Source of the DNA: Lolium rigidum
Lineage: Eukaryota > Streptophyta > Magnoliopsida > Poales > Poaceae
Assembly (NCBI RefSeq): GCF_022539505.1
Contig: NC_061511.1
Coordinates: forward strand, 31,816,620-31,880,619
Length of the DNA stretch: 64,000 nucleotides
Direction of reading: 5' to 3'
Position 1 is the first letter of the stretch. Each line of letters opens with the position of its first letter. Made by a program: the position numbers and the translations under genes. Positions 37,500 through 50,241 of this stretch are shown piece by piece. The notes beneath the pieces were generated by a model that was given only the letters and a program-made list of their open reading frames with translations, made no database searches and had not been told where the DNA came from.

Positions 37500-39728
37500 A
37501 TGGCCGTCGATCTGACCCCGAGGCAGCCCACCAAGGCCTACGGCGGCGAGGGCGGCGCCTACTACGAGTGGAGCCCCGCCGAGCTGCCCATGCTCGGCGT
37601 CGCCTCCATCGGCGCCGCCAAGCTCTCGCTCGCCGCCGGCGGCATGTCCCTACCCAGCTACTCCGACTCCGCCAAGGTCGCCTACGTCCTCCAAGGTACC
37701 GCCGCGCCGCCGATCCGCTCCCCTCGCCCCCGCGATCGCGGTTCTGTTTGCTTGCTGTTCTGTTCCGTTCCGTTCCGAGTGCGATCGATCCCATGTATTC
37801 CATGCGGGACCCGAATTTTGGTAGTTCGTTCACATCCGCGGATTATTCTGTTAAATTTATGGTTTTAGTTTGTAATTTAGATCGAATGTAGTAGTGGAGC
37901 TGCCGCTCTGCAATTATCTGTCGACTGCATGATAAGATCAGTTCTCAAGTCGTAGCTGTTTTGTTTCGTCAGGTTAGGCGTCTGTTTCAGATCCCACTTT
38001 TTTCATTCAATATTCACAACTGTTCGATACTGATTTCTGGGGGACTCGATATTTGGTAGTATCCCTGAAAAAAAAAGATCGAATGCAGTAGTAGGTTGCA
38101 CTTGAACTGAGTTGTGGCTCTCCAGTTTTGTTTCGACTAGTGTTGTCGGTTCTGAACTCGTAGTTGTTTACAGTTTAGTTTCGTCAGGTTATCTGTCTGC
38201 GTCGTGTCCCACTTATTTGGATTAATAAAAACATTAGTTCTGAGCTGAATATTACTTTACTGAATTAGTTTAGTTTCGTCAGGCTAGGTGTCTGTTTCAG
38301 ATCCCACTGTTTTTTTCTGTATTTATTCACAACTGTTCGATGATGTTCTGTGGGTGACTCCATCTTTGCTTCGTAGATTGCCATAGATTACTTGAATTAA
38401 TTAGTTCGTTTCATTTTTTTGTTTGACTTGAGATGCACTTGAACAGAGTTGTCGCTCTCCAGTTATCTGTCGACTGGTCTATGTTGTCGGTTCTGAACTC
38501 GTGGTTGTTTACGGTTTCGTTTCGTCAGCGTATCTGTTTCAGATCCCACTTACTTGGATTAATAATAACGTAGTTGCGAGCTAAATATTTGTTTACTGAA
38601 TTGTTATTGAAATTATTTTGATTATTAAATCTCTTTTCTCTCTGAGAGGTCGTGATCGCTATGTGTTTTATCAAATCAACGCACACTACTGTGTCCCAGC
38701 CTGTATATAATTTGTTTACAGAATTGTTATTGAAATTGCCCGTTGCTGGTTTTGACAGGCAAGGGAACCGTCGGCATTGTTCTGCCTGAGGCCACCAAGG
38801 AGAAGGTGGTTGCCATCAAGGAGGGTGACGCTCTGGCGCTCCCCTTCGGCGTTACCACCTGGTGGCACAACACCCCCGAGGCGTCGACCGAGCTGGTCGT
38901 CCTCTTCCTCGGCGACACTTCCAAGGGCCACAAGCCCGGCCAGTTCACCAACTTCCAGCTCACTGGCTCTAGCGGCATCTTCACCGGCTTCTCCACGGAG
39001 TTTGTCGGCCGTGCCTGGGACCTCAAGCAGGATGACGCCGCAAAGCTCGTCTCCAGCCAGCCTGCCTCCGGCATCGTCAAGCTCACAGCCGGGAAGAAGC
39101 TCCCGGAGCCCGTCCCTGAGGACCGCAAGGGCATGGCACTCAACTGCCTGGAGGCCAAGCTGGACGTGGACATCCCCAACGGTGGCCGCGTGGTGGTGCT
39201 CAACACCGTGAACCTGCCGCTGGTGAAGGAGGTCGGCCTTGGTGCTGACCTTGTCAGGATCGATGCCCACTCCATGTGCTCGCCTGGGTTCTCCTGCGAT
39301 TCTGCCTATCAGGTGACTTACATCGTCCGTGGCAGTGGCCGTGTTCAGGTCGTTGGCCCTGATGGCAAGCGTGTTCTGGAGACCCGCATTGAGGGAGGCT
39401 CCCTTTTCATCGTGCCCCGCTTCCACGTCGTGTCCAAGATCGCTGATGAATCAGGCATGGAGTGGTTCTCCATCATCACCACCCCCAAGTAAGTAAAAGA
39501 AACCATCTGATTCTGACTTTGTTGGCATTGCATAAATCCATGATTGGTGAGCTAATTACAATGCTATGTTTGTGCAGCCCGATCTTCAGCCACCTTGCTG
39601 GGAAGACCTCGGTCTGGAAGGCCATCTCGCCGGAGGTGCTGGAGGCGTCCTTCAACACGACGCCTGAGATGGAGAAGCTCTTCCGGTCCAAGAGGCTCGA
39701 CTCCGAGATCTTCTTCGCCCCCAACTAG
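37500..39728 (+). CDS. Two-cupin (11S globulin-like, vegetative type) protein
   Basis: Exons: 37500-37695, 38759-39488, 39578-39728, with clean GT-AG junctions, giving 358 aa. The start is MAVDLTPRQPTKAYGGEGGA, and no signal peptide is visible. The N-terminal cupin barrel (about residues 25-160) includes AYVLQGKGTVGIVLPE and PFGVTTWWHNTPEASTELVV. The C-terminal barrel (about 200-340) includes AYQVTYIVRGSGRVQVVGPD and FIVPRFHVVSKIADESG. Length and layout match plant RmlC-like cupins related to 11S storage globulins (Arabidopsis At1g07750/At2g28680 type), which lack the vacuolar targeting of seed storage proteins. The biochemical role of the group is not well defined. Codon use is strongly GC3-rich, as in many grass genes. 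Confidence 0.92.
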
Positions 39729-40743
39729 AGTCAGCCATTCGTCCGGCGCACATCTGCGGCCGTCAATAGGAAATAAATAAATTTAGGAGATTGAAACTCG
39801 TTTGGTGCTTCGTAGCGTCTGAGTCTGTCAGTTAATCTTTTGCGAAACGAATGTTATTGTCAGACTGTCGTTGGTTAATTGAGCTGCATCGTGATGTGGC
39901 TGTAAACCTCTTCCTGAAACTGCGATCCTGCAGAAAAATATCGTATTTGCCATGCCAAGTTGTTCTTATGGAATGAATGTGAGTGCCTACGAGGAAGTAA
40001 TATACAGTAGCTAAAATGCAGCTTCAGGCCCATGGCGAACAGGAGTGCCGCAGCTTAGTGGGGTCAGTAGCTTCTTTTGGCGAACACGCATTAGCTTTCT
40101 TTTCTTTTCTTTTTGAGAATTCAGTGGCCTCTTTATATTGATCTAAAATGTTCAAGGGGGTACAAGCCAACTCTGACGTCCCAAATTATTAGACAGGGAA
40201 CCACGGGCCGTGGTTCAGAGTTTGAAAATCAACTCTCATGTGTAAACGAAACATCAAACTTGGGATCGACAGATCCAAGTATCTCTTGATGAAGATATGA
40301 GTAGAGAGCGGCCTCTGAAACTCGCCGGCCATGCATTACGATCGCCCTAACCTCAACATTAGCAAAACCTTCCTATTGCAGAAAAGCCAGTTCTATGCCG
40401 GTAATTCCTCAGAGCTGATCACATATTTAATCAGGGAGTGCCTCCATGAGTCTTCCTCCCCGCATATCGAACACACGCTTGACACTGCCATTTGTCTGTG
40501 ACAGCGGATGTCTCCCATTGGTAAATACTGGTTTGCTAGACGCCATAAGAACCTGCACCTTCCACATCTTCGTGCACAACCTGCCTTATCTCTCTGAATT
40601 AGAGCCAGCAGGTTTTCCTTCTAGCCAGTCCACGTTTTTTTTGTTTGAACTATTAGTCCGTACATTGACTAATTTTACGCCCATGCGTCATCCATCCTTC
40701 GAGTGCTCAACGAGATGTACCATATTATTTCAGCATTTGTAGG
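39729..40743. other. Intergenic sequence downstream of the cupin gene
   Basis: AATAAATAAATTT at about 39771-39783 is a likely polyadenylation region. From about 40100 the sequence resembles degenerate minus-strand LINE or transposon material, with no readable domain. Confidence 0.4.
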
Positions 40744-41149
40744 GGACAGAGATGTGGTGCACATGGGCACCACTGATCTCTTTGCTCAAAAAATTGAAAA
40801 TAATATTTGTAACTTTCAAAAAATTCTGAAAATATATCATGATGTAGTCAGTAATGTATCTCACAAATGAGTAAATTTTAATAAAAAAAATTATATTTTG
40901 GGCTACATAAAAAATGACAAAAGTGTAGATCTAAGCATAGTGATTTCAAATCTCTAAAAAAAGACATATTTTGTTATTTTTGTGTAGCTCGGAATATAAA
41001 ACATTTGAAATTGAGATTTTACAAGTTAGTGGAATATATCGTTAGCTACATTTAGAAAAAAATCATAATTTTTAAAACTTTAAATTTAAAATTTTGAATT
41101 TTCTAACATGCCGAGAGCGCTGGTGCTCGGTAGCCAAAACGGATTTTCA
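40744..41149. mobile_element. Mutator-type MITE, 406 bp, with 9-bp target duplication
   Basis: ATTTGTAGG flanks the element at 40735-40743 and 41150-41158. The left arm has GTGGTGCACATGGGCACCAC and the right arm GCGCTGGTGCTCGGTAGCC, an imperfect inverted repeat related to the element at 19206. The AT-rich interior includes the same AAAAAGACA / TGTCATTTTT pairing. Confidence 0.8.
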
Positions 41150-41158
41150 ATTTGTAGG

Positions 41159-44100
41159 AAGCAAATTCTCCGCTATAAGATCATACCTCCAAGTGGTGCT
41201 TGTTGCTTCGGTCAAAGACGATACAAGCATGGGAGGCCCATCCTTGCAGCACACGATCGGTCTGAGCATGAAATCACAAGCAAGCCAGTTTTAGTTCCGC
41301 ATGTTAGTTGACTCATTTCTGACAATCCGCTGTATCATGACCTGCTGCATTGTGGCACGACCTTCCACGAGGTCCATCCACACTTGTGAAGGGAATGATT
41401 TTTTTTTTGGGAAAATACATAACTTTAGAACCCTAGAACTCATAGCTTCCGGATTCTGCAGAATACGCCACACTTGTCAAGCGAGCATCGACAAATTGAA
41501 TAACTCGATATCACAAAAGCCCAAACCTCCATCATATTTTGTCAAAAACATGATTTGCCAAGAGAGCCACATAGGTTTTTGACTCCCAACCTTGCTCCCC
41601 CCCACCACACCAAAATTTTCGCAGAATAGAGGTAATCGTGTGGCATAAACACCTTGGCAACTTGAGGCAAGACAAAAGGAGAAAATCGGTATCGCTCGAG
41701 AGCCACTGCTTTGATCAAAACTTCTTTTCCTCCCAAGCAAGTGATTTTTCAATCCACCCTTTGACACTGTTCTAGATAGGTCCTTGAGGTATTTAAAAGC
41801 TCAATTTTCGGATTTTTTCGCATAACAAGGGCATTTCCAGATACTTCTCGTCCAATGTCTCATTGGGAACATTAATCATTCCCTTCACCGATTATCTCCG
41901 TTCTTCAAAACATCCATTGCTGAAAAATAAAAAAGGCTTTGCAAAATTTACACTTTGACCATATGCATTTCCTCGTATTTCTCCAACAGTTCATTGACAA
42001 CATTTTCTCCTAGTTCCTTTCATGAACAACAAGCTATGGCGAAAAGGAGATGGTTCACTGCGGAGGTGGTGGTGGCCACCTTGATACATTCTAAGTGTGA
42101 TGATTAATGGCTTTGTTTTAGTCCTCTACTGCAAGTAGAAACATGTAGGGGATATAGGATAATCACCTTGGCCTAGACCCCTGCATGGTTGAAACTCTTC
42201 TAATGGAGTACCATTCAAAAGAAGTGAAAGTGGTAAAGAATAGACTAATCTCATAATCAAGTCTACCCAAAGTATGTGAAGACTCATATGAAGCATGATA
42301 GCTCAGACATAAATCCATTCGACACAATCATAGACTTTCCGCATGTACAACTGCAAGGTGCAAATGTGCAATGCTGATGTTTTTACCCATTTTCTTCATA
42401 AAATGCATGCACGGCGTACGCTTAATGATATTACATGTCATTAATCTTCGAGGAACAAAATTAAATTTCTCCTCCAAGATAGTCTTTTGGTAGAATAACT
42501 TCCAGCCTATTTGCAAGGACCTTAGATGTAACCTTGTAAATCGCATTAGAAATGCTGATACGGATTAACTGCCTAAACACTTTCCGCCCTGCAACTTTGG
42601 GAATCAACACCACACAAAAATTGTCCATACCTGCAGGGTTATGTTCAGTAGCTCCCAAGAATTCTCAACACCACTTCAATAACTTCTTACCCACATAAAT
42701 CCCAGTGTTTCTAAAAAAATGCGATGGGAAACCATCAGCCAATGCATTATTATTTTTAACCCCATGAATATTTTTTGAACCCTTCAAAGTTCTTCTGATT
42801 CCCCGTTAATATTATAATACCTCCCACAACACAAAAAAACATTTTGTACTATAAAAATAGAAAAATAAAAAAGTACACAAATGGGTCTCTACTAGGGCCA
42901 CTGTCATCATTATCTCGACCTCGACCTCCAAAAGCCCCCCATGCTTACAAGCAAAACCTCATCCACACAAAGTTTCCCAAACGGCTTTAAGCCAATACTG
43001 TAGGGATTCGTAGCATAGAAAACAAAAAAATCCTACCATAAGAACGAATAACAATCCAAGATCTAATCTAGTAGATGGTAGCAACGAGATGAGATCATCA
43101 TACCCTCGAAGATCGCTAAGCATTAACGAGATAAATCTCGTGGATGATGTAGTCGATCACTTGCCGCTTTCAAATGTGCGTAAAAGATCTTGACAGTGCC
43201 ACAATCGGGCAGCACCTCCGCACTCGGTCACACATACAGTGTCAATGAAGACGTCCTTCTCCCCGGTCCAGTGGGCAGTAGAAGTAGTAGATCCTCCTCA
43301 GAATCCCGGCAGCATGAGGGCGTGGTGACGGTGGTGGTGGAGACCTCCAGCAGGGCTTCGCTGTAAGCCATGCGGGAGATAAATGGAGGAGTTGCTAGGG
43401 TTTAGAGAGAGGGGCTAGGGCCTCGGCTCTTGGTGCCCTTGGTGGTGCGGCCAAGTAGTGGCCAACCCCTCCCCTCCTCTCCCCTTTAAATAGGTGGAAA
43501 ACCTAGGGTTCACCCAAAAACCACATTGAAGTCCAACTCCAAAACATACCAAATTTGTAAACCTAGATCAAGAGGGATTCATCCCTTTCCTTCTCATGTG
43601 GCCGGCCATGAAGGTGGAGTCCACCCACTGGGTGGGTCGAGCACCTTTTCGGCTGAACCTTCAAGATCTACTTTCCCTCTTCTTTCTACGAAACCCTAAG
43701 TCTACAATCCATAGGCATTGACAAGTTAATCCCATATATGAATCTTATTCTCCGGACCATTCCGGAACTCCTCATGATGTCCTGGATCCCATACGAGACT
43801 CCGAACAATATTCGAACTCCATTCCATATTCCACATCTACTTAAAACGACATCGAACCTTAAGTGTGTCACCCTACGGTTCGTGAACTATGCAGACATGA
43901 TCGAGACACTTCTTCGATCAATAATCAACAGCGGGACCTGGAGATCCATAATGGCTCCCACATATTCAACGATGACTTCGTGATCGAAAGAACCATTAAC
44001 ATACGATACTGATTCCCTTCGTGATCGAAAGAACCATTACTTATCTGAGGTTTAATTGCCAGTATCTCTATACCTAGTTCAACCTCGTTACCGATAAGTG

Positions 44101-45180
44101 CTCTTTACTCGTACCGTGATATGACATCCCTTGTGAGCTAGTCACATGCTTGCAAGCTATATGGATGACATTCCACCGAGAGGGCCCAGAGTATACCTAT
44201 TCGTTATTTGGATGGATAAATCCCACTATTGGTCCACGCGCTTCAATCTATATTTTCCGAACACTTAATGTCACCTTTATAACTACCCATTTACGAAGTA
44301 GTGTTTGATGTCATCAAAGCATTCATCCGGTGTAGGTGATTAACATGATCTCATGGTCGAAGGATTAGGTTACTATGTATGTTAAAGCTTGAAGCAAAAC
44401 AAACTTAATGACTTGACCATATGCTATGCTTACTATGGGTGTATGTCCATCACATCATTCACCTAATGATATGATCTTGTTATTAATAACATTCAATGTT
44501 CATGATCATGAAACTATTATCATCTATTAATCAACAAGCTAGTTTAACACGAGGCTTACTAGGGATTCTTTTATGTTTATAAAACACACAAGTATTAATG
44601 TTTCCGGCTAATACAATTATAGCATGGGATGCAACATTTATCATAAACACAAAGATACAATAATAACCATTTTATTATTGCTTATTGGGCATATCTCCAA
44701 CAAATACCCCCCATTCCCCACTTGAGTTTGTCCTCGTTGTGTTATGTGTTCCCCTATCCACACTGTAGGTGGGTATGACCAAGGAAGCCGCATGTACCAC
44801 AAAACCTAGGTATTCTTTTTTCGAACTTGACTTGATAGAATTTCCCCTAACCCCCTCTTGATATTGTCAACCCGCGACCAAGAGTTTCCCGACATCTAAT
44901 TTCGCCCTAACTCGTACAAAGTTGCCCACACCTTGCACAATTTGTAGCTATATCACTAATGAATTCAACTCTATTGTCTCCACGGCTGCCAAGCCATCAT
45001 AAGGTTCGATGATAATAAAATTTTCTAAAACAACCATGGTCTGCCCTGATCTACATTTAACCAATAACCATGGAAGAAACACTATATGTAAACATATTAT
45101 CTTCGAGGGGAGTAAATTTCACCTCCTTGGCCAGACTCCAAGCCGTCTTCATATGTTATTCGAAAGTTTGTGAGCTGAAG
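41159..45180 (-). mobile_element. Degenerate LINE on the minus strand, split by a solo LTR
   Basis: Read on the minus strand, 44700-45000 gives ORF1-like zinc-knuckle sequence (CGFLGHTHLQC, about 44765-44800) and RVRAKLDVGKLLV (about 44890-44930). Around 42460-42658 there is a reverse-transcriptase-like NAIYKVTSKVLANRLEVILP. The end of the reverse transcriptase region reads KYDGGLGFCDIELFNLSMLA (about 41480-41540) and VWRILQNPEAMSSRVL (about 41430-41470). Many stops and frame changes show it is inactive. The outer limits are approximate. Confidence 0.65.
42999..44702 (-). mobile_element. Solo LTR of a copia element (Angela/BARE/WIS-like)
   Basis: This 1704-bp unit runs from TGTAGGGATTCGTAGCATAG to GGGCATATCTCCAACA, the reverse complement of a copia LTR beginning TGTTGGAGATATGCCC. 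AATAC flanks it on both sides (42994-42998 and 44703-44707). No internal retroelement sequence or second LTR is present, so it is a solo LTR left by LTR-LTR recombination. It sits inside the minus-strand LINE. Confidence 0.88.
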
Positions 45181-46264
45181 TAGTTCAAAGTGTGAAGCCT
45201 AGACAACTACATCCACTTGATACCATCTTTCAGAGCATCTGGTTCGTCCTCGGTCTTCCCCGGTTCCCAAGTGAAGGAGCATGTCATTCAGATTCTAAGA
45301 TGTCTTGCATCAAGATCCGCTTGCTTGATCTGCCGTGGTTGATGCATAACCCGACAGCATCTTTCCCCACAATCTCTCAAAACTCTAGAAGCCTCTAACG
45401 ACAAGGGATCTCGATCTTAAGGATAAGGAAACCACCTATCTGATCTGGAGAGGAAGGGATATGAAAGGGAGAAACCCAGCCAGAGATGGGTAGAACTCCT
45501 CACCGGAACAGATTATGGCGATGGAGGCTGAAAACCCTAGTCGCCTGCGCAAGGTCATTCCGTTTGCAACGGAAAATGAAAATATGAAAGAAACAAAAAG
45601 GGAAAAAAGAAACAGAAAAAAAACAAAAAAAAAGAAAGAAGTCGAACTGGCCGGCCCATATTCCTGGTGATGCGCGGGCCCCACGAACGTCCATACGAAG
45701 TGGGCCGATGTCGGTGCTGGCCCATCTCAGAAACTACTAGAACCTCCTCGGTGCCCGCCCGTCGCAACTCCGCATATCCTCCTCCTCCTCCCTGCCAAAA
45801 CCAAACCAGAAACAATAGCTCTTCCTCTTTCGTAACGGCCGCGCACCGCCCGTACCCAGCGAAGCTCCGGTGGCCTCGCCGGCGGAAGGGAACCACCACC
45901 GCGCTCGCCGACGCGGGTAAGCTCCGCTCCATCCTCCACCGAACGCACGCGCGCGCGCGCAACTCCCCGCCCGCGCGCGCGCACCACGCCGACTAGCTAG
46001 CCTAGCGTACGCCGCGCGCGCGCCGGCCCGCGAGAAGGAGAAACCCTAACCTCGCTAGCGGAGGCGCCGGCGCGGTCAATCCGCGGGCGTACCGAGCGAG
46101 CGTCCGCGACGGAGCGGCGCCCTCGCGCGCGCGCGCTCCTCTCCTCTTCTTCTCCGACCAACGCCATCGGTAATTAATTAATCAACGTCTTCCGCCATTG
46201 CTGACTGCCCTGCCCCTCTTCTTCTCCGAACCAGGCACGCGCGCGCGCGCGCGGTGATCGAGCG
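45181..46264. other. Upstream region of the U-box kinase gene
   Basis: A purine-rich stretch (45583-45640) is followed from about 45680 by a GC-rich promoter-like region. Several (CG)n runs occur (45946-45960, 46014-46022, 46125-46136, 46238-46252). No TATA box is evident. Confidence 0.45.
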
Positions 46265-49200
46265 ATGGCCACCCAAGACGGAGCGGCGCGGGCCGGAGCG
46301 GGCGCGCCTCCCACGGTCGGGCTGGCGCTCAGCGGCTCCACATCCAGCGCCAACGTCCTCCGCTGGGCTCTCGCCAGGTTCGCCAACGACAACCCCGCCG
46401 CCCCCGCCGCTGCCGCCTTCAGGCTCATCCACGTGCTCACCCCGGTCCTGGCTGTGCCCACACAACGTACGCTCTTCTACACCCTCGATTCCCGTCTCCT
46501 TGCTCTTCTTGCTTACACGCGCTTCAGAGTTTCTCGCCGCGTTGCTTCCCACGTGTTTGTTGAAATGCCTCTTCGTTCTGTGGCGTAGCTCCAGTGGGGA
46601 ACTACCTCCCGATCGACCAAGTGCGCCCCGAAATCGCAGAGGCCTACGTCCAGGAAGTGTGGGTCAAGGCGCAGAAAATGCTTGCCGGCTGCAAGGAAAC
46701 CTGTGACGAAAACAAGGTGCGCGCGCGCCTGGTTCATTCGAGTTACCTTTTTTTATATCGATCCTAGCAAGTGCATTTCTGTTTCCTGTTCTCGACTGGT
46801 TTGAGTCAGTCCCCTTATCTGTTGGTTAAATCTGTGTTACTGATTACTTACAAGGTGCCTGGTTCATTCGAGTTGCCTTTTTTTACATATCCTAGCAAGT
46901 GCATTTCTGTTTCCTATTCTCGACTGATTGAGTCAGTCCCCTGATCTGTTGGTTAATTCTGGTTTACTGATTGCTTGGCCCAGGCTGAAGCTCAAGTAGT
47001 GCTTGTTATTGATCTCTGTTTCCTATTCTTGACTAATTGAGTCAGTTCCCTTATCTGTTGGTTGAATCTGTGTTACTGATCTCTGTTTCCTATTCTTGAC
47101 TGATTGAGTCAGTCCCCTAATCTGTTGGTTAAACCTGCGTTACTGATTGCTTGGCACAGGTTGAAGCTCAAGTACTGCTTGTTAACGGGAACGATGTCGC
47201 GGATACCATTTCCAGTCTTGTTGCTCAGCACCAGATACAGATCCTCGTCGTCGGTGCCAGCAGGGGCTTCTTCAATAGGTAGGCAGCAGCTCATCATGCT
47301 TGTGCTGTACGGATTCATGCCCATGAATGTGCACGCTTCGGTTTGATCACAATGGATGACATGTCTTATGTATGTAGGACGTCCTCCAAAATCTGTAAGG
47401 GTGTCCCCAGCTTTTGCACAGCGTATATTGTTTCAAAGGATGGATCGTCTTCGGTTTACGCTCCTGGATCAGGGATTGACGCGACAACTGGCTCTGGGGT
47501 ACCAAAAGGCAACTCCAGCAGCTCCGACACCGAAGTATTTTCAGAGGATTCGTCCCTGGTATCAGGTATGGCGTCCCCAGTTGTCAAGCTAACACCAAAT
47601 ATTTGCTCCGTTTTAATCTGAAACGCAAAGATAAGTTGGAGTTCCTTATCTCCCCTTCTCATTCATCATCTGAATGTTACTTGTTCCCTTGTCTCGTCAG
47701 ATCTGAATGACAACAGTTCAGCACGAGGTCTCTCTGGTTTTCCAAGCCTGCCACACTCCAACTTGGCATCAGGGAATCTCCAAAGTACTGCATCTTCTGA
47801 AAGTCATGTCTCGTTTACTCTATATGATCATCTCACTGGAAGGGCAACAGCATACAACGACAATGACAGAATTGCTGAAAGCTCTATCGCAAGTAAATTG
47901 CGGGGTTCGGGCAAGGTGCCAGCACAAGATAACTCACTGCGGCAGTTAATGCTTTCAGACAACAAGGTTAGTGGTGCAATTTCTTGGCTACTGGTACAAT
48001 TTTAATGATATGCATGTCTTCACTGAAAACTGTATTTAGACGTCCAACAGAAAGCTTCTGATCTGATAATTTTTTTCACAGTAATCCAGTTAAATGGGCT
48101 ACAGTACTTTGCATGATAACGAGTTACCGTCAAGTTTATATGGGCCTTATGGTTCTTGAATTATTATAGTAGATGCATTCCTTGATTTGGTAAATTATCT
48201 GTTGCTCTGGAAATAAAGGTGAATGAAACATGGATGTCTTTGGAGATTGCATACTAACTCTGCTGAGACCGTTCCAATGCAGGATGCTGTCAATACAGAG
48301 CAGTTTAATTTCGATACAGAGCTCGAAAAGCTGAGGCTTGAACTGAGAGAAATACGGGGGGCATACAAACTCGAGTCTGTCGATGCATCTCATCAGGCAA
48401 GTCAGTGGTATTGCTGCTGTCAAAAAGGATGAATTTACCAATTCAGCACAAATGTTTAAACGATCTTACCTCTGATCCTTATTGATATCAGGTGGTTGAA
48501 TCAACTGCAAGTGGCGTGGAAGGGGAAGGCCAATTAAGAGAGATACAGTCCAGGGTTGATAAGGCCAATAACGACACACAGGAAGAGATGGAACATAGGC
48601 TGCTGGCACAGACATCCAAAGACGCTGATAAGAAGCTGAGATTGGAGCAGCGCTCTGTACTTCAAGGCAACTCATACTTGACGTTCACTTGGGAGGAGAT
48701 TGATAACGCCACATCATCATTCTCAGAGTCACGCAAGATCGGAACTGGATCTAATGGAACAGTTTACAGGGGTCATCTCAATGACCTAGAAGTAGCAATA
48801 AAGGTCCTCCATTCTAATGACAAGACCAGTACCAAGCATTTCAACCAAGAGGTATTGCCTACATTTTGTGCTTCTTCTAGTAAACAGTTTATTAAGCAAC
48901 ACTGTATTTTAACTGACTTTTCATAGCATAGTGGAACTGTGTGCCATCTTGTGAAGGTCATTCATTTTGGTGAAAAGAGAAACAACCACTTGGATAGATA
49001 AGGTGGTGTTCCCCGTATTTTTTGCTGAATGTTGCCTGTTTTGGCCTCTGTGTATTTCATTTAATTTGCTGAGAACCTGTCCATGTCTGATGTCTGTACT
49101 ATTAAGCAAGAATTTTTATCTCAAGTGAAGTTAGATGTTCAAATGTTTAAACAAGTGACTATTTCTGCAGCTCGAAGTTCTGAGCAGGATACGCCATCCA

Positions 49201-50241
49201 CACCTGTTGATGCTCCTCGGGGCCTGTCCGGACCGGGGCTGCTTGGTGTACGAGTATATGGAGAACGGCAGCCTCGCGGACCGTCTGCAACGCATAAATG
49301 ACACACCACCAATCGCATGGTTCCACCGCTTCCGCATCGCCCAGGAAATCGTGTCAGCCCTTCTGTTCCTTCACAGCACGAAGCCCAACCCGATCATCCA
49401 CCGTGACCTGAAGCCTGAAAACGTGCTCCTCGACACCAACCTAGTCAGCAAGATTGGCGATGTTGGCCTGTCAACACTAGTCCCACTGAAGGATACTTTG
49501 TCAAGCCTCACGGTGTACAAGAAGACCGGTGTGGCAGGCACACTGTTCTACCTAGACCCAGAGTACCAGAGAACTGGGCAGGTGTCCGTGAAGTCTGACA
49601 CATACTCTTTTGGCATGGTGATCCTTCAGCTGCTGACGGCAAGGCCACCGATTGGGTTGCCTGAAGTAATGGAGCGAGCAGTGGAAGATGCCGAACTTTC
49701 AAGTGTGCTGGATGAGAGTGCAGGGAGCTGGCCCTTGAAAGAAGCGTATGATCTAGCTAACCTGGGCCTAAGCTGTCTAGAAATGCGGAGCAAGAGCCGG
49801 CCTGACCTCAGGAGCAAGGTGGCGGTAGAGCTGGAACGGCTGAATAATCTTGTGGCTGCTCTGTTCGAGCCAGTGCAGGCCGTGCCAGAGTTGCCCCAGC
49901 CGCCCAGCCACTTCATGTGCCCAATACTCAAGGTAACAATAGAATAGATGTGTGACTGAGATTATGTATGTGTTCAATGTTCCGTTGATAGATAGGTCAT
50001 TTGATAAAAACAACACGCACGGATTTGTGACTGATAGTTTGTATGCTTGGTGCAGAGGATGATGAAGGACCCGTGCCTCGCCGCGGACGGGCACTCGTAC
50101 GAGCGCAACGCGATGGAGATGTACCTGTGCGATAACGACGTGTCCCCAGTGACGAAAGCGCGGCTGCCTAACAAGACGCTGGTGTCTAACCTGCGGCTTC
50201 TGAGTGAGATCACGAACTGGAGGGCCCAGGCAGGCATTTGA
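46265..50241 (+). CDS. U-box domain-containing receptor-like cytoplasmic kinase (USP-kinase-U-box E3 ligase)
   Basis: Exons: 46265-46466, 46589-46716, 47160-47278, 47378-47565, 47701-47966, 48283-48396, 48492-48851, 49171-49932, 50056-50241; 774 aa. The N-terminus is a universal-stress-protein-like domain (about residues 15-155). A Ser-rich linker and a coiled-coil segment follow (about 305-400). The kinase domain has the Gly loop GTGSNG (423-428), catalytic Lys443 in VAIK, HRDLKPEN (536-543) and DVG in place of DFG (556-558), a variant I recall in this family. A C-terminal U-box (about 707-770) reads FMCPILKRMMKDPCLAADGH. This is the plant PUB class VI layout (AtPUB34/35/52-like). Such proteins are predicted ubiquitin ligases that may phosphorylate partners; the substrate is unknown. 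Intron 6 uses a GC donor (CAG|GCAAGT). Confidence 0.93.
46722..47159 (+). repeat. Tandem repeats in intron 2 of the U-box kinase, including a copy of the exon 3 acceptor
   Basis: About four imperfect copies of a unit around CTGTTTCCTATTCTCGACTG ... GAGTCAGTCCCC ... CTGTTGGTTAA occur (near 46784, 46907, 47020 and 47085). One repeat also carries TTGGCCCAG followed by GCTGAAGCTCAAGTAGTGCT (about 46975-47005), a near copy of the true acceptor and first bases of exon 3 (47151-47180). Using this decoy would soon reach an in-frame stop. Confidence 0.75.

Noticed and set aside
38716..39426. 236-codon minus-strand ORF
   Set aside because: It is the antisense shadow of exon 2 of the two-cupin gene, produced by GC-rich third positions.
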